Assembly (NCBI GenBank): GCA_003169895.1
Contig: PNAE01000004.1
Span: 200,487 to 264,486, forward strand
Reading direction: 5' to 3'
Length of the DNA: 64,000 bases
DNA from: Gemmatimonadota bacterium
Lineage (GTDB): Bacteria; Gemmatimonadota; Gemmatimonadetes; Gemmatimonadales; GWC2-71-9
This document shows, piece by piece, positions 1 through 8,780 of this stretch (its first letter is position 1; every line of letters starts with the position of its first letter). The position numbers and the translations under genes were made by a program. The notes beneath the pieces are model-generated. The model had not been told where the DNA came from. It saw only the letters and a list, made by a program, of their open reading frames with translations, and did not search any database.

Positions 1-557
1 TCGTTGCGCGGGTACTCGACCGGCGGAAGGAGGAGCTGACGGAGTTGGAGCGGGACACGGCGCCACTCGAGCGGGTCACCGCGCCGTTTGCTCGCATTTC
101 CTACACTGATGCGATCGCCGCATTGCAGGCACAGGGCAGTGACATTCAGTGGGGCACCGACCTCGGGGCCGACGACGAGACCGCGCTGGCCAAGGCCTAT
201 GACAAGCCGTTGTTCGTGATGAACTACCCAAAGCAGGTGAAGGCGTTCTACATGAAGGAGAATCCCGACGACCCGCGCACGGTGCTCAACAACGACTGCC
301 TGGCACCGGAAGGGTACGGCGAGATCATCGGCGGTTCACAGCGTGAGGACGATTACGACCGGCTCCTGGCGCGGATCAACGCCCAGGGTCTCGATCCCGC
401 CACCTATAAGTGGTATCTGGATCTGCGAAAGTACGGCGGGTTCGTACACTCGGGGTTCGGACTTGGCCTGGAACGCACGGTCGCGTGGATCTGCGGCATC
501 CCGCACATTCGCGAGGCAATTGCGTTTCCGCGGCAGATACACCGCCTGTACCCCTAG
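1..557 (+). CDS. asnS: Asparaginyl-tRNA synthetase, C-terminal part
   Basis: The window opens inside this gene; the frame is open from base 3 and 184 residues plus the stop are visible. It is the end of a class II aminoacyl-tRNA synthetase that charges tRNA-Asn in the cytoplasm. Seen: the motif-3 region GLGLERTVAWICG and the terminal AFPRQIHRLYP, which fit AsnRS; the nearby KAFYM and GGSQREDDYDRL segments also fit. AspRS was considered, but the GSQRE segment and short tail point to AsnRS. The start and the anticodon-binding domain lie outside the window. A repeat-filled gene-free stretch follows. Confidence 0.9.
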   Translation, partial: VARVLDRRKEELTELERDTAPLERVTAPFARISYTDAIAALQAQGSDIQWGTDLGADDETALAKAYDKPLFVMNYPKQVKAFYMKENPDDPRTVLNNDCLAPEGYGEIIGGSQREDDYDRLLARINAQGLDPATYKWYLDLRKYGGFVHSGFGLGLERTVAWICGIPHIREAIAFPRQIHRLYP

Positions 558-577
558 CCCTGTCAGCGCGCTCCGCG

Positions 578-683
578 CGAGACACTTCCTGCGGGCGTCT
601 GCGGTTCGCTGGCATTCTACATCGCGCCTCGTCCGGGGCGCATGGACCGAGACACTTCCTGCGGGCGTCTGCGGTTCGCTGGC
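578..683 (+). repeat. 36-bp direct repeat (two copies, 70-bp period)
   Basis: Bases 578-613 and 648-683 are identical. They begin cgagacacttcctgcggg and end gcggttcgctggc. The second copy is the left arm of the hairpin at 649-767; the first stands alone with no matching right arm directly after it. This looks like duplication of one arm of the element. Confidence 0.85.
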
Positions 684-767
684 GCGGCCGCTGCAGGCCG
701 TGCGTGCCCGCGACGTCCGCCACATCGCGGCCGCTGGCTCACCGAGGCCGCCCTGCGGAAGCGTCTC
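649..767. repeat. Hairpin repeat element, copy A
   Basis: An imperfect palindrome of about 119 bases. The outer arms 649-665 and 751-767 pair with three mismatches and one G-U. The inner arms contain ggttcgctggcgcggccgc (673-691) and gcggccgctggc (727-738), so the self-complementary GCGGCCGC blocks can pair. The inner core is nearly identical to the copy at 32199-32340, whereas the outer arms differ in sequence but still pair. No coding capacity. It could be a REP/MITE-like element or a structured RNA. Confidence 0.7.
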
Positions 768-802
768 GCTCCGAGCGCACCGGCGGAGGGAAATGGGGCG
801 AT

Positions 803-933
803 GGACTGCGAGGTCTCCGTAGGGTCGCGTCGTAGAGCCAGCGGCCTCGCCTCACTGATCCGACCTGCCGGCGCATGACTATCGGAGGCCGCCCCAGCGA
901 TGCGCAGCGGCCCGAAGCGAGACCTCGCAGTCC
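803..933. repeat. Hairpin repeat element, copy B (divergent)
   Basis: Bases 803-817 (ggactgcgaggtctc) are the exact reverse complement of 919-933. The inner part is GC-rich and holds gaggccgccc, also present in copy A, but it lacks the clean GCGGCCGC pair. Membership in the same family is therefore less certain than for copy A. Confidence 0.55.
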
Positions 934-969
934 ACAGCCCCCAACCAGCGGCCCGAAGCGAGACCTCGC
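905..969 (+). repeat. 24-bp direct repeat (two copies)
   Basis: Bases 905-928 and 946-969 are identical and contain cagcggcccgaagcgagac. The first copy overlaps the right arm of hairpin B. This mirrors, at the other edge of the cluster, the arm duplication seen at 578-683. Confidence 0.8.
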
Positions 970-997
970 GATTCGACGACCACGAAGCGCGCGCGAT

Positions 998-1759
998 CTA
1001 GCGCGGGGTCCGTTTCACTTCATCCCGCAGCACGTCGAGAGTGTCGAGTCCGGCGGTTTCCATGTCGATGCCGCGTTGCTCGGCCAACCGCTCTACCTGT
1101 TCGAAGCGTTCGCGAAACTTGCGATTGGCTCGATCAAGCGCGGGTCCTGGGTGCACATCGGCCTTCCGTGCGAGATTGACCACCGCAAACAGCAAGTCAC
1201 CGATCTCGTCGGCGAGCTTGTCCGTTGCTGACGCGTCGCTGCTTGCCAATTCATGTTCGACCTCGGCCAACTCCTCGCGCACCTTTCCGATCGGACCGCT
1301 CGCGTCTGGCCAGTCGAATCCCACGCCTGCCGCGCGCTCTTGCAGCCGATACGCCATCAACAGGTCGGGCAATGTGGCAGGGAGGCCGTCGAGCGTCCCA
1401 TGCTGACGCTTCCGTTCACGCGTCTTGAGGGCCTGCCACTCTTCCTGGGGCCCGAGCTCGAAGAGCTGAGGATGTCGCCGACGCATCTTGGCGACGAGGT
1501 CATCGGCGATGTCGTCGGGCGTGAATTCGCCGGCTTCCTGACCGAGCACCAGTTGCCATGCCAGGTGCAACAGGAAGTCGGCGACCTCATCGCGAATAGC
1601 CGCGGACTCGCCGCTGGCGAGTGCCGCATCGAGCTCGTGGGCCTCCTCGATCAGGTATGGGCGCAGCGTGTCGCGGGTCTGAACCCGGTCCCAGGCGCAC
1701 CGGATGCGCAGGTCCTTCACCATCGCGACGGCCCGGTCCAAGGCCGAATCGTCTTGCAT
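998..1759 (-). CDS. mazG: MazG nucleoside triphosphate pyrophosphohydrolase
   Basis: 253 residues, a normal MazG length. The family hydrolyses NTPs and dNTPs to monophosphates and pyrophosphate, cleaning non-canonical nucleotides and lowering (p)ppGpp-linked stress. Two MazG repeats are visible: EEAHELDAAL followed by RDEVADFLLHL in the N-terminal half, and EELAEVEHEL followed by DEIGDLLFAVVNLAR in the C-terminal half, which supply the acidic metal ligands. The start at 1759 was chosen because GGAGG lies 5 bases upstream on the minus strand; the frame stays open further, but that would run into alr. It diverges from alr with only 29 bases between the start codons. Confidence 0.92.
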   Translation of the reverse strand: MQDDSALDRAVAMVKDLRIRCAWDRVQTRDTLRPYLIEEAHELDAALASGESAAIRDEVADFLLHLAWQLVLGQEAGEFTPDDIADDLVAKMRRRHPQLFELGPQEEWQALKTRERKRQHGTLDGLPATLPDLLMAYRLQERAAGVGFDWPDASGPIGKVREELAEVEHELASSDASATDKLADEIGDLLFAVVNLARKADVHPGPALDRANRKFRERFEQVERLAEQRGIDMETAGLDTLDVLRDEVKRTPR

Positions 1760-1782
1760 CGATTCCTCCGGGGTCCTAGTCT
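1754..1782 (+). promoter_or_regulatory. Candidate sigma70-type promoter of alr
   Basis: TTGCAT (1754-1759), 17-base spacer, TAGTCT (1777-1782). Initiation about 7 bases after the -10 would fall on the GTG start of alr at 1789, giving a leaderless mRNA. The -35 box overlaps the mazG start codon. Sequence inspection only. Confidence 0.4.
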
Positions 1783-1788
1783 CCGACC

Positions 1789-2871
1789 GTGCGCAAAACG
1801 CTGACACCTGAGACCGCGCGGGCCTGGGTCGATGTCGACCTCGACGCGCTGGTCCGCAACGCCCGGTCCTATCGCGCGATGACCGGTGTGCCGCTGCTGC
1901 CAATGCTCAAGGCCGACGGCTACGGCGTTGGCGCCCTGATGGTCGCACGGGCGCTGGCCGAGGTCGAGCCATGGGGCTACGGCGTCGCCACCGTCGACGA
2001 GGCCCGTGAACTGCACGTCAACGGGGTGGTACGTCCCGTTGTCGTTTTCACGCCGCTGGTGCCAACGATGATCGAATTTGTCAACGCAGTCGTGGCTCGT
2101 CCCACCGTCGCGGACGTCGAAGGGCTGAAGGCGTGGCTCGCACAGGGCGTCGGGCCGTTCCATCTGGAAATTGACACCGGCATGAGTCGTTCGGGGATCG
2201 TCTGGGACGATGACCACGCGCTCGCCGCGACGCGCAATCTGCTCGGCGACGCCCCCGGATGGGAGGGCGTCTTTACGATGTTCCATTCCGCCGAGAAGGA
2301 TCCCGCGGCGACGGCGGAGCAGTGGCGGCGGTTTCAGCGGGCGATCGGCGCGCTTGGCCGGCGGCCGGCGCTCGTGCATGCGGCCGCGTCCGCTGCAGGG
2401 GCGTACGGCGCAGCCTACGCCGGGGATCTCACCCGACCGGGCATTCATCTCTATGGTGGCCGAGTGAGCGGGCTCGATAGCGTGCCGGTCGTGTCGGTTC
2501 GGGCGAGAGTCGTGGCGGTTCGCCGCGTTTCGGCCGGGAACACGGTGGGATACGACCGGACCTGGCGCGCGCCGAACCAGACGACGGTCGCGACGCTGGC
2601 GATCGGGTACGCCGATGGCGTGCATCGCAGCCTGTCCAATGCCGGCGCCGTGGAACTGTTGGGGCAGCGAGTGCGTATCGTCGGGCGAGTCACCATGGAC
2701 CACACCATGCTGGATGCCGGCGATCTTCCAGTCGCGATCGGCGACGTCGCCACGCTGTTCGGGGGGCTGGTCACACTCGAAGAGCAGGCGGCGCTCGCCG
2801 GCACGGTGAGCTATGAGCTCCTTACGGCACTCGGTCCGCGTCTTCCACGCCGGTATCCCGACCACGAATGA
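1789..2871 (+). CDS. alr: Alanine racemase
   Basis: 360 residues. PLP-dependent interconversion of L- and D-alanine for peptidoglycan. The PLP-lysine motif is in PMLKADGYGVG near residue 43. Further family segments are EIDTGMSRSGI, the fold-type III barrel end IGYADG, and the C-terminal YELLTALGPRLPRRY that carries active-site contacts. The GTG start at 1789 has no Shine-Dalgarno sequence but has a promoter-like -10 immediately upstream, so translation may be leaderless. It heads a tightly overlapping run with the DUF1844 gene, deoB and cdd. Confidence 0.95.
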   Translation: MRKTLTPETARAWVDVDLDALVRNARSYRAMTGVPLLPMLKADGYGVGALMVARALAEVEPWGYGVATVDEARELHVNGVVRPVVVFTPLVPTMIEFVNAVVARPTVADVEGLKAWLAQGVGPFHLEIDTGMSRSGIVWDDDHALAATRNLLGDAPGWEGVFTMFHSAEKDPAATAEQWRRFQRAIGALGRRPALVHAAASAAGAYGAAYAGDLTRPGIHLYGGRVSGLDSVPVVSVRARVVAVRRVSAGNTVGYDRTWRAPNQTTVATLAIGYADGVHRSLSNAGAVELLGQRVRIVGRVTMDHTMLDAGDLPVAIGDVATLFGGLVTLEEQAALAGTVSYELLTALGPRLPRRYPDHE

Positions 2872-3119
2872 ATCCGCACTTCGCCTCCCTGGTCTTCGGT
2901 CTCGCCACGCAGGCGAGCGCGGCGCTTGACGGCCAGCTTCCGCCTGGCGCCGAGCTGGCCGGCGCCAAGGATGCGCGTCAGCTGGCGCAGGCACTGATCG
3001 ACACCATCGCCGCCGTCGAGGAGAAGACGCGTGGCAACCTCGATGCTGATGAGGCGCGGTTGATCGACGACGCGCTCACTTCGCTTCGCATCCGGTTCGC
3101 CACCGGAAAGCCTGCGTGA
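2868..3119 (+). CDS. DUF1844 family small protein
   Basis: 83 residues, starting within the alr stop (ATGA overlap). The pattern FASLVFGLATQASAALDGQLPPG, followed later by AKDARQLAQALIDTIAAVEEKTRGNL, matches what I recall of DUF1844, a short, mostly helical family of unknown function. No signal peptide or metal motif. Location between alr and deoB implies co-transcription but says nothing firm about function. Confidence 0.75.
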   Translation: MNPHFASLVFGLATQASAALDGQLPPGAELAGAKDARQLAQALIDTIAAVEEKTRGNLDADEARLIDDALTSLRIRFATGKPA

Positions 3120-4282
3120 TGCGCCGCGCGATCCTGATCGTACTCGACGGACTCGGCGCCGGTGAGGCGCATGACTCGGCGGCCTACGGCGACACCGGGA
3201 GCGCGACGCTCGGGAACGTGCTGCGAGCAAACTCCGGGCTCCGGCTGCCGCACCTCGAGACGCTGGGCCTGGGGTACTGCGGCGACACCGGGGTCGCGCG
3301 AATCGCCAAGCCGCGCGCAGCCCATGGTTCGGCGCAGCCGCAGGGCGCGGGGAAGGACAGCACCAGCGGCCACTGGGAACTCTGCGGCCTGATTCTCAAG
3401 ACGCCGTTTCCGACCTATCCGCACGGGTTTCCACCGGCGCTGGTCGCCGAGTTCGCCGGCCGGACGAATCGTGCGGTCATCGGCAACAAGGCGGCGTCGG
3501 GGACCGCGATTCTCGACGAGCTGGGCGCCGAGCACCTGGCGACCGGCAAGTGGATCATCTACACCTCGGCCGATTCAGTGTTCCAGATCGCGGCGCATGA
3601 GGCTGTCGTTCCGTTGAGCGAGCTATATGCGGCGTGCGAGGTCGCGCGTGCATTGCTCACCGGTCCACACGGCGTGTCGCGGGTGATCGCGCGTCCGTTC
3701 AGCGGCGTGCCAGGGGCGTTCAAGCGGACGCCTAATCGCAGGGACTTTTCCCGCGAACCAACCGGGCCGACGCTACTCGATCATCTCGCCGCGTTCCAGG
3801 TGCCGGTGGTGGGGGTCGGGAAGGTCGACGACCTCTTTGCCGGGCGCGGCATTACCAGCACACACGCTGCCACCAACCCCGAGGCGTATTCGCTGATCGA
3901 GCGCGGCATGGCGGAGATGAACGCCGGTATGCTGTTCGCCAATGTGGTCGAGTTCGACCAGAGCTGGGGTCATCGCAACGATGTAGCTGGGTTCGTTCAG
4001 GGGCTGCGGCAGCTCGACGAGTGGATTCCCCACTTGTTGCGCGAGGCCCGGGACGAGGACCTGATTATCTTCACCGCCGACCATGGCAATGATCCCACCA
4101 CCGCCTCCACCGACCACGCGCGCGAGCGGGTTCCCATCCTGTGCACCGGCCCGCGCGTGCGCCCGGTGCCGATCGGCGAGCGCAGTACATTCGCCGATGT
4201 GGGACAGACCATCGCCGAGTTTCTTGGCGTGTCCCCGCTGGCGGCGGGGCAATCGTTCCTGAGTGATATCTGGTCGGCGTGA
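3119..4282 (+). CDS. deoB: Phosphopentomutase
   Basis: 387 residues, the usual DeoB length. Interconverts (deoxy)ribose 1-phosphate and 5-phosphate in nucleoside salvage. An alkaline-phosphatase-superfamily metalloenzyme: N-terminal metal-site strand [11 protein letters not shown], the substrate loop [13 protein letters not shown] around residues 78-90, and the C-terminal ligands [10 protein letters not shown] and [11 protein letters not shown]. The ATG at 3119 overlaps the upstream stop by one base; a GTG at 3116 is an alternative. It is followed immediately by cytidine deaminase, making a small nucleoside-salvage unit. Confidence 0.95.
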   Translation: MRRAILIVLDGLGAGEAHDSAAYGDTGSATLGNVLRANSGLRLPHLETLGLGYCGDTGVARIAKPRAAHGSAQPQGAGKDSTSGHWELCGLILKTPFPTYPHGFPPALVAEFAGRTNRAVIGNKAASGTAILDELGAEHLATGKWIIYTSADSVFQIAAHEAVVPLSELYAACEVARALLTGPHGVSRVIARPFSGVPGAFKRTPNRRDFSREPTGPTLLDHLAAFQVPVVGVGKVDDLFAGRGITSTHAATNPEAYSLIERGMAEMNAGMLFANVVEFDQSWGHRNDVAGFVQGLRQLDEWIPHLLREARDEDLIIFTADHGNDPTTASTDHARERVPILCTGPRVRPVPIGERSTFADVGQTIAEFLGVSPLAAGQSFLSDIWSA

Positions 4283-4662
4283 TGGGACTGCGAACCGCGG
4301 CTGAGGCGGCACGGCAACGTGCTTATGCGCCGTTCTCGGGATTCCGCGTTGGGGCGGCGCTCGAAACCGAGGATGGTTCGGTGTTCGCGGGCTGCAATGT
4401 CGAGAACGCGTCCTATGGGCTCACGATCTGCGCCGAACGGAGCGCGGTCGTGTCGGCGGTGTCTGCCGGCCATCGCCGGTTTCGCCGGCTGTTGCTGGTG
4501 AGCGACGCGCCGCAGCCGATCGCGCCATGCGGCGCCTGCCGCCAGGTGCTGGCGGAATTCGCTCCGGATCTGCCGGTCGAAAGCTGCGCCGGCGACCAGA
4601 TCGCGCGCTGGACCATGCGCGAGCTGCTACCGGCCCGGTTCACCGGCGACGTGCTGCCATGA
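4282..4662 (+). CDS. cdd: Cytidine deaminase
   Basis: 126 residues, the short homotetrameric form. Deaminates cytidine and deoxycytidine to uridine and deoxyuridine. The zinc site is explicit: CNVENASYG, then TICAERSAV (Cys ligand and catalytic Glu) and PCGACRQVL (two Cys ligands). The ATG at 4282 overlaps the deoB stop by one base; GTG 4279 is possible. Pairs functionally with deoB in pyrimidine nucleoside recycling. Confidence 0.95.
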   Translation: MGLRTAAEAARQRAYAPFSGFRVGAALETEDGSVFAGCNVENASYGLTICAERSAVVSAVSAGHRRFRRLLLVSDAPQPIAPCGACRQVLAEFAPDLPVESCAGDQIARWTMRELLPARFTGDVLP

Positions 4663-5852
4663 AACGTCATCTCGCCCTGGTGCTCGGGCTTGCCCTCGCG
4701 GCGGCGGCGTGCACCGAGCATCTCACGACCCCCGGGACCTGTCCCGCCTTCTGTCCCGGCGGTCAGTCGGTCTTCCGCGACACCGTGCTTACACCCGTGC
4801 CTGGCGGCGATTCGAGCTTCAGCGGTTACGTCGCGCCCAGCAATCTCACGTCCGTGCTGGTGTCGAACGGAGGCCAGTACGGGCAGAACCGTGCGGTTGT
4901 TCGGTTTCTGCCGCGCGGCGATTCGGTGGTCGTCTCGGACTCCTCGCACAGCTTCACGGTGGACTCGGTGGCGATCGAGCTGGGCATCCAGGATCGCGAC
5001 ACGACGGTCGGCAATTTTGTCCTCGAGATCTATCGCCTGCCGCCGACGATCGACTCGACGGTGAGCCTGGCGACACTCGATGCCGCAATGACACCGGCGA
5101 ACCTGGTTGCCGAAGTACCGGAACCGGTGGCGTTCCGGTCGGGCGTGTTCCATGTGACTTTCAGCGGCGACTCACTCGCGAGCCTGGCGTTCAATGCCGC
5201 CGACAGCACTGTGCTCGAGATCGGCATGCGGGTGCGAGCTGACGGACCGACCGGTGCGCGGATCGGCACGCCCGCGTCGGGGACTTTTGCCCCCGAAGTC
5301 ACGAGTTACGTGCAAGCGATCGGCGTCGTCGATTCGCTCAAGCCGAACACCATCGGGCGGACGGCCGGCAGCTTCTTCACCGTGACGGCGCCCGTGCCTC
5401 CGCCGCCGAGTTCGCTACTCGCCGTCGGTGGCATTCCGGTGTCGCGCAGCTTCATTCGCTTCGCGTTACCGCAGTACCTGCGGGATTCGGCGACCATCAT
5501 CCGCGCCACGCTGGACCTGCACGCGGACGGGCCGGTATTCGGGATACCGGCCGATACCGCGGTGCTCGTTGCTACGTCCGTGCTGGTTGATTTTGGCGCC
5601 AAGTCTCCGGTTGTTGCTGGCATCGGCGCGACCCTGCCGCTGCTGTCCGGCGACTCGACCGCATCCCTCGAGGTCACGTCGCTCGTCCGTCTCTGGCAGG
5701 GGGCGACGCCGACGCCGTCGATCATCCGGCTGGCGCTCGCCGACGAGGGCGGGACCTTCTTGTTCCCGCTGTTCCGGTCGACGCGATCTGCCTTGGGCGC
5801 ACCGATCCTTCGAATTACCTATCGACCTCCTTTTGCCTTCGAGGGCTACTAG
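4659..5852 (+). CDS. Predicted lipoprotein with DNRLRE-like beta domains
   Basis: 397 residues; the ATG overlaps the cdd stop (ATGA). The N-terminus has a hydrophobic stretch ending LAAAAC, a lipobox with Cys about residue 21, so it is probably a lipidated envelope protein. Not firmly recognised. Two related segments can be seen: one around residues 85-150 and one around 255-385, with [19 protein letters not shown] and [10 protein letters not shown] resembling the DNRLRE-type extracellular beta domain. Ser/Thr/Val-rich with no catalytic motif. Two bases before the next gene, so the two probably form an envelope pair. Confidence 0.6.
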   Translation: MKRHLALVLGLALAAAACTEHLTTPGTCPAFCPGGQSVFRDTVLTPVPGGDSSFSGYVAPSNLTSVLVSNGGQYGQNRAVVRFLPRGDSVVVSDSSHSFTVDSVAIELGIQDRDTTVGNFVLEIYRLPPTIDSTVSLATLDAAMTPANLVAEVPEPVAFRSGVFHVTFSGDSLASLAFNAADSTVLEIGMRVRADGPTGARIGTPASGTFAPEVTSYVQAIGVVDSLKPNTIGRTAGSFFTVTAPVPPPPSSLLAVGGIPVSRSFIRFALPQYLRDSATIIRATLDLHADGPVFGIPADTAVLVATSVLVDFGAKSPVVAGIGATLPLLSGDSTASLEVTSLVRLWQGATPTPSIIRLALADEGGTFLFPLFRSTRSALGAPILRITYRPPFAFEGY

Positions 5853-5854
5853 CG

Positions 5855-7045
5855 ATGCGCCGACTGTTGCTCAGTGGCGCGGCCGGCCTGGTGATGATCG
5901 CGGGGCCGTTGCACGCCCAGTCCTCGGAGTTCGGCATCCGCGGTCTGGGGATCCCGGGTCGCGAGTTGTCCACCCGCAGCCTCTCGCTCGGTGGCGCCGG
6001 CGGCCTGTTCGACGGCGAGTCGTCGCTCAACCCGGCGGCGCTCGGGACGCTGACAACTGCCACCGCACTGTTTACGTCGTCGGGCGATTGGCGGAACACC
6101 ATGAATCCCGCCGGCATGATGTCGTCGCGGGATACCCGTTTCCCGCAGATTCTCGTTGGCGGACCAATTCCGCACCACCCGATTGCGATTGGCGTGAGCT
6201 ACTCGCTATACACCGATCGTGATTTCACGGTAGTGAGCGACGGGACCGCTTCACCACGCGGCATCCCGATCGCCGTCCACGACACGCTCTCGTCCCGCGG
6301 CGGGATCGATGACCTGCGTCTGGGCGCCGCCTGGGTGCTCGGCCGCCACCTCGCGATCGGTGGCGCGTTCCACTTTCTCACCGGGTCGAATCGCCTCTCG
6401 TCGCGGCGCTTCTGGGAGGATACCACCTACCAGTCGCCGCAAGACGTGGCCGAGCTCTCCTACTCCGGCGTCGGATTCTCCGGTGGCGTGATCTGGCGGC
6501 CCCTGCACCAGGTCGAGCTCGCCGGCACCATCCGTCACGACGGCTCGCTCACCATCCAGCGCGATTCCACGGGCAACGGCCAGGTGCTGTTCCCCACCTC
6601 GACGATCGGCACGGTCCGCATGCCGACCTCGCTGAGCGGCGCGATCCGTGTGACTCCGGGACGACGGCTCGCCCTCAGCGGGTCGGTCATCAGCCGCAAT
6701 TGGTCCGTCGCCGATTCAAGCCTGGTCGCGCAAGGCGCGCCCGGTGCCCGCAACACGTTCGAGGTCAATGGCGGAGCGGAGCTGTTTCGTGACCTCCGGC
6801 GACCACTCAAATACCCGCTGCGGATCGGCGCGCGCTATACCACGTTGCCGTTCCTGCTCGCGACCGGGACGCAGCCGCATGAGTACGGCTTCTCACTCGG
6901 GACGGGGCGCCGCTTTGCCCAGGAACGTGGCGGGTTCGACATCGCCATCGAACATGTCTGGCGTTCGCAGGGGGCTAGTTACACCGAATCGGCAACGATG
7001 ATCACGTTCGGGATCTCGGTGCGGCCGGGCGGGTTGACGCCGTAG
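5855..7045 (+). CDS. Outer-membrane beta-barrel protein, FadL/OmpP1-like
   Basis: 396 residues with a signal peptide (LLLSGAAGLVMIAGPLHAQ). The opening of the mature part, LSLGGAGGLFDGESSLNPAALG, matches the FadL/OmpP1 theme in which a Gly-rich hatch is followed by NPA. The rest alternates hydrophobic and polar residues as in a barrel and ends with GISVRPGG. It may be a transporter or structural porin; the substrate is unknown. The upstream lipoprotein is a likely partner. Downstream is a long inverted repeat, probably its mRNA end. Confidence 0.65.
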   Translation: MRRLLLSGAAGLVMIAGPLHAQSSEFGIRGLGIPGRELSTRSLSLGGAGGLFDGESSLNPAALGTLTTATALFTSSGDWRNTMNPAGMMSSRDTRFPQILVGGPIPHHPIAIGVSYSLYTDRDFTVVSDGTASPRGIPIAVHDTLSSRGGIDDLRLGAAWVLGRHLAIGGAFHFLTGSNRLSSRRFWEDTTYQSPQDVAELSYSGVGFSGGVIWRPLHQVELAGTIRHDGSLTIQRDSTGNGQVLFPTSTIGTVRMPTSLSGAIRVTPGRRLALSGSVISRNWSVADSSLVAQGAPGARNTFEVNGGAELFRDLRRPLKYPLRIGARYTTLPFLLATGTQPHEYGFSLGTGRRFAQERGGFDIAIEHVWRSQGASYTESATMITFGISVRPGGLTP

Positions 7046-7055
7046 CAGCAGCTCA

Positions 7056-7188
7056 AAGCCCAAAGCCGGAAGCCCAAAGCCCCAAACCGCAAACCCAACG
7101 CCCCAAACCCCAAGAACACTGGTCGGCATCGCTGAGGTTGCGGGAGCGCATGTCGGCCTTTCGGCTTTGGACTTCGGGCTTTGGGCTT
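7056..7188. repeat. 26-bp inverted repeat of AAGCCCAAAGCC type
   Basis: Arms 7056-7081 and 7163-7188 are reverse complements at 24 of 26 positions and are built from the short unit aagcccaaagcc. The 81-base middle holds more cccaaa runs. It lies between a barrel gene and miaB. It may stabilise or terminate the upstream mRNA, but there is no T-run. Its right arm overlaps the putative miaB promoter. Confidence 0.8.
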
Positions 7189-7193
7189 ATTAT
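7167..7193 (+). promoter_or_regulatory. Candidate miaB promoter
   Basis: TTGGAC (7167-7172), 15-base spacer, TATTAT (7188-7193). Expected initiation near 7200 leaves at most two bases before the miaB ATG at 7202, a leaderless arrangement. The -35 lies inside the right arm of the inverted repeat. The spacer is short, so the -35 is less secure than the -10. Confidence 0.35.
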
Positions 7194-7201
7194 CCGTCGA
7201 C

Positions 7202-8508
<1,307 letters not shown>

Positions 8509-8512
<4 letters not shown>

Positions 8513-8769
8513 TCCTGAACATGATGGAACGCCACGTGCATGAGGCGTACGACCGACTCCGGAGCGCGGTCAAGGAGTTCGTGGATTCGCCCGGTCACCG
8601 CGATGACGTCGTCGTGTATGCGCTCAATCGCTTGCCGCCCAAGTATGTCGTCACCGACGCCGGCAAGGCAGTCACCGAGGTCGCGCTCGATGGCGCGCAG
8701 CATCGTGCCGCGATCGACGTGCAGGTGCTCGAAGCGATGCGGCACGTCACGATGCGGCCGCGGAGCTAG
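8509..8769 (+). CDS. ComFB family protein
   Basis: 86 residues; ATGA overlap with miaB (another ATG at 8521 is possible). The segment VVVYALNRLPPKYVVTDAG is characteristic of the late-competence ComFB family, small proteins best known beside competence or type IV pilus functions; some cyanobacterial ComFB proteins bind c-di-AMP or c-di-GMP. The family's Cys ligands are not seen here. It ends 11 bases before comEC, supporting a link with DNA uptake, though the biochemical role here is unknown. Confidence 0.75.
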
Positions 8770-8780
8770 GCGGCGAGCGC

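Larger units (their letters stand above)
558..997. repeat. Gene-free stretch packed with hairpin repeats
   Basis: These 440 bases between asnS and mazG hold no credible gene. They contain two imperfect long hairpins (649-767 and 803-933). Each outer side carries a direct duplication of one hairpin arm: 36 identical bases at 578-613 and 648-683, and 24 identical bases at 905-928 and 946-969. Apparent open frames across the stretch are low-complexity Arg/Ala/Pro products of the GC-rich repeat. Part of the sequence recurs at about 32.2 kb, so this is a dispersed repeat family and not a decayed gene. asnS and mazG converge here, so the hairpins could also act in RNA 3' ends. Confidence 0.75.

Noticed and set aside
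558-997. Open frames of 60-150 codons on both strands
   Set aside because: They span repeat arms, have Arg/Ala/Pro-rich low-complexity products, lack Shine-Dalgarno sequences, and overlap one another in several frames.
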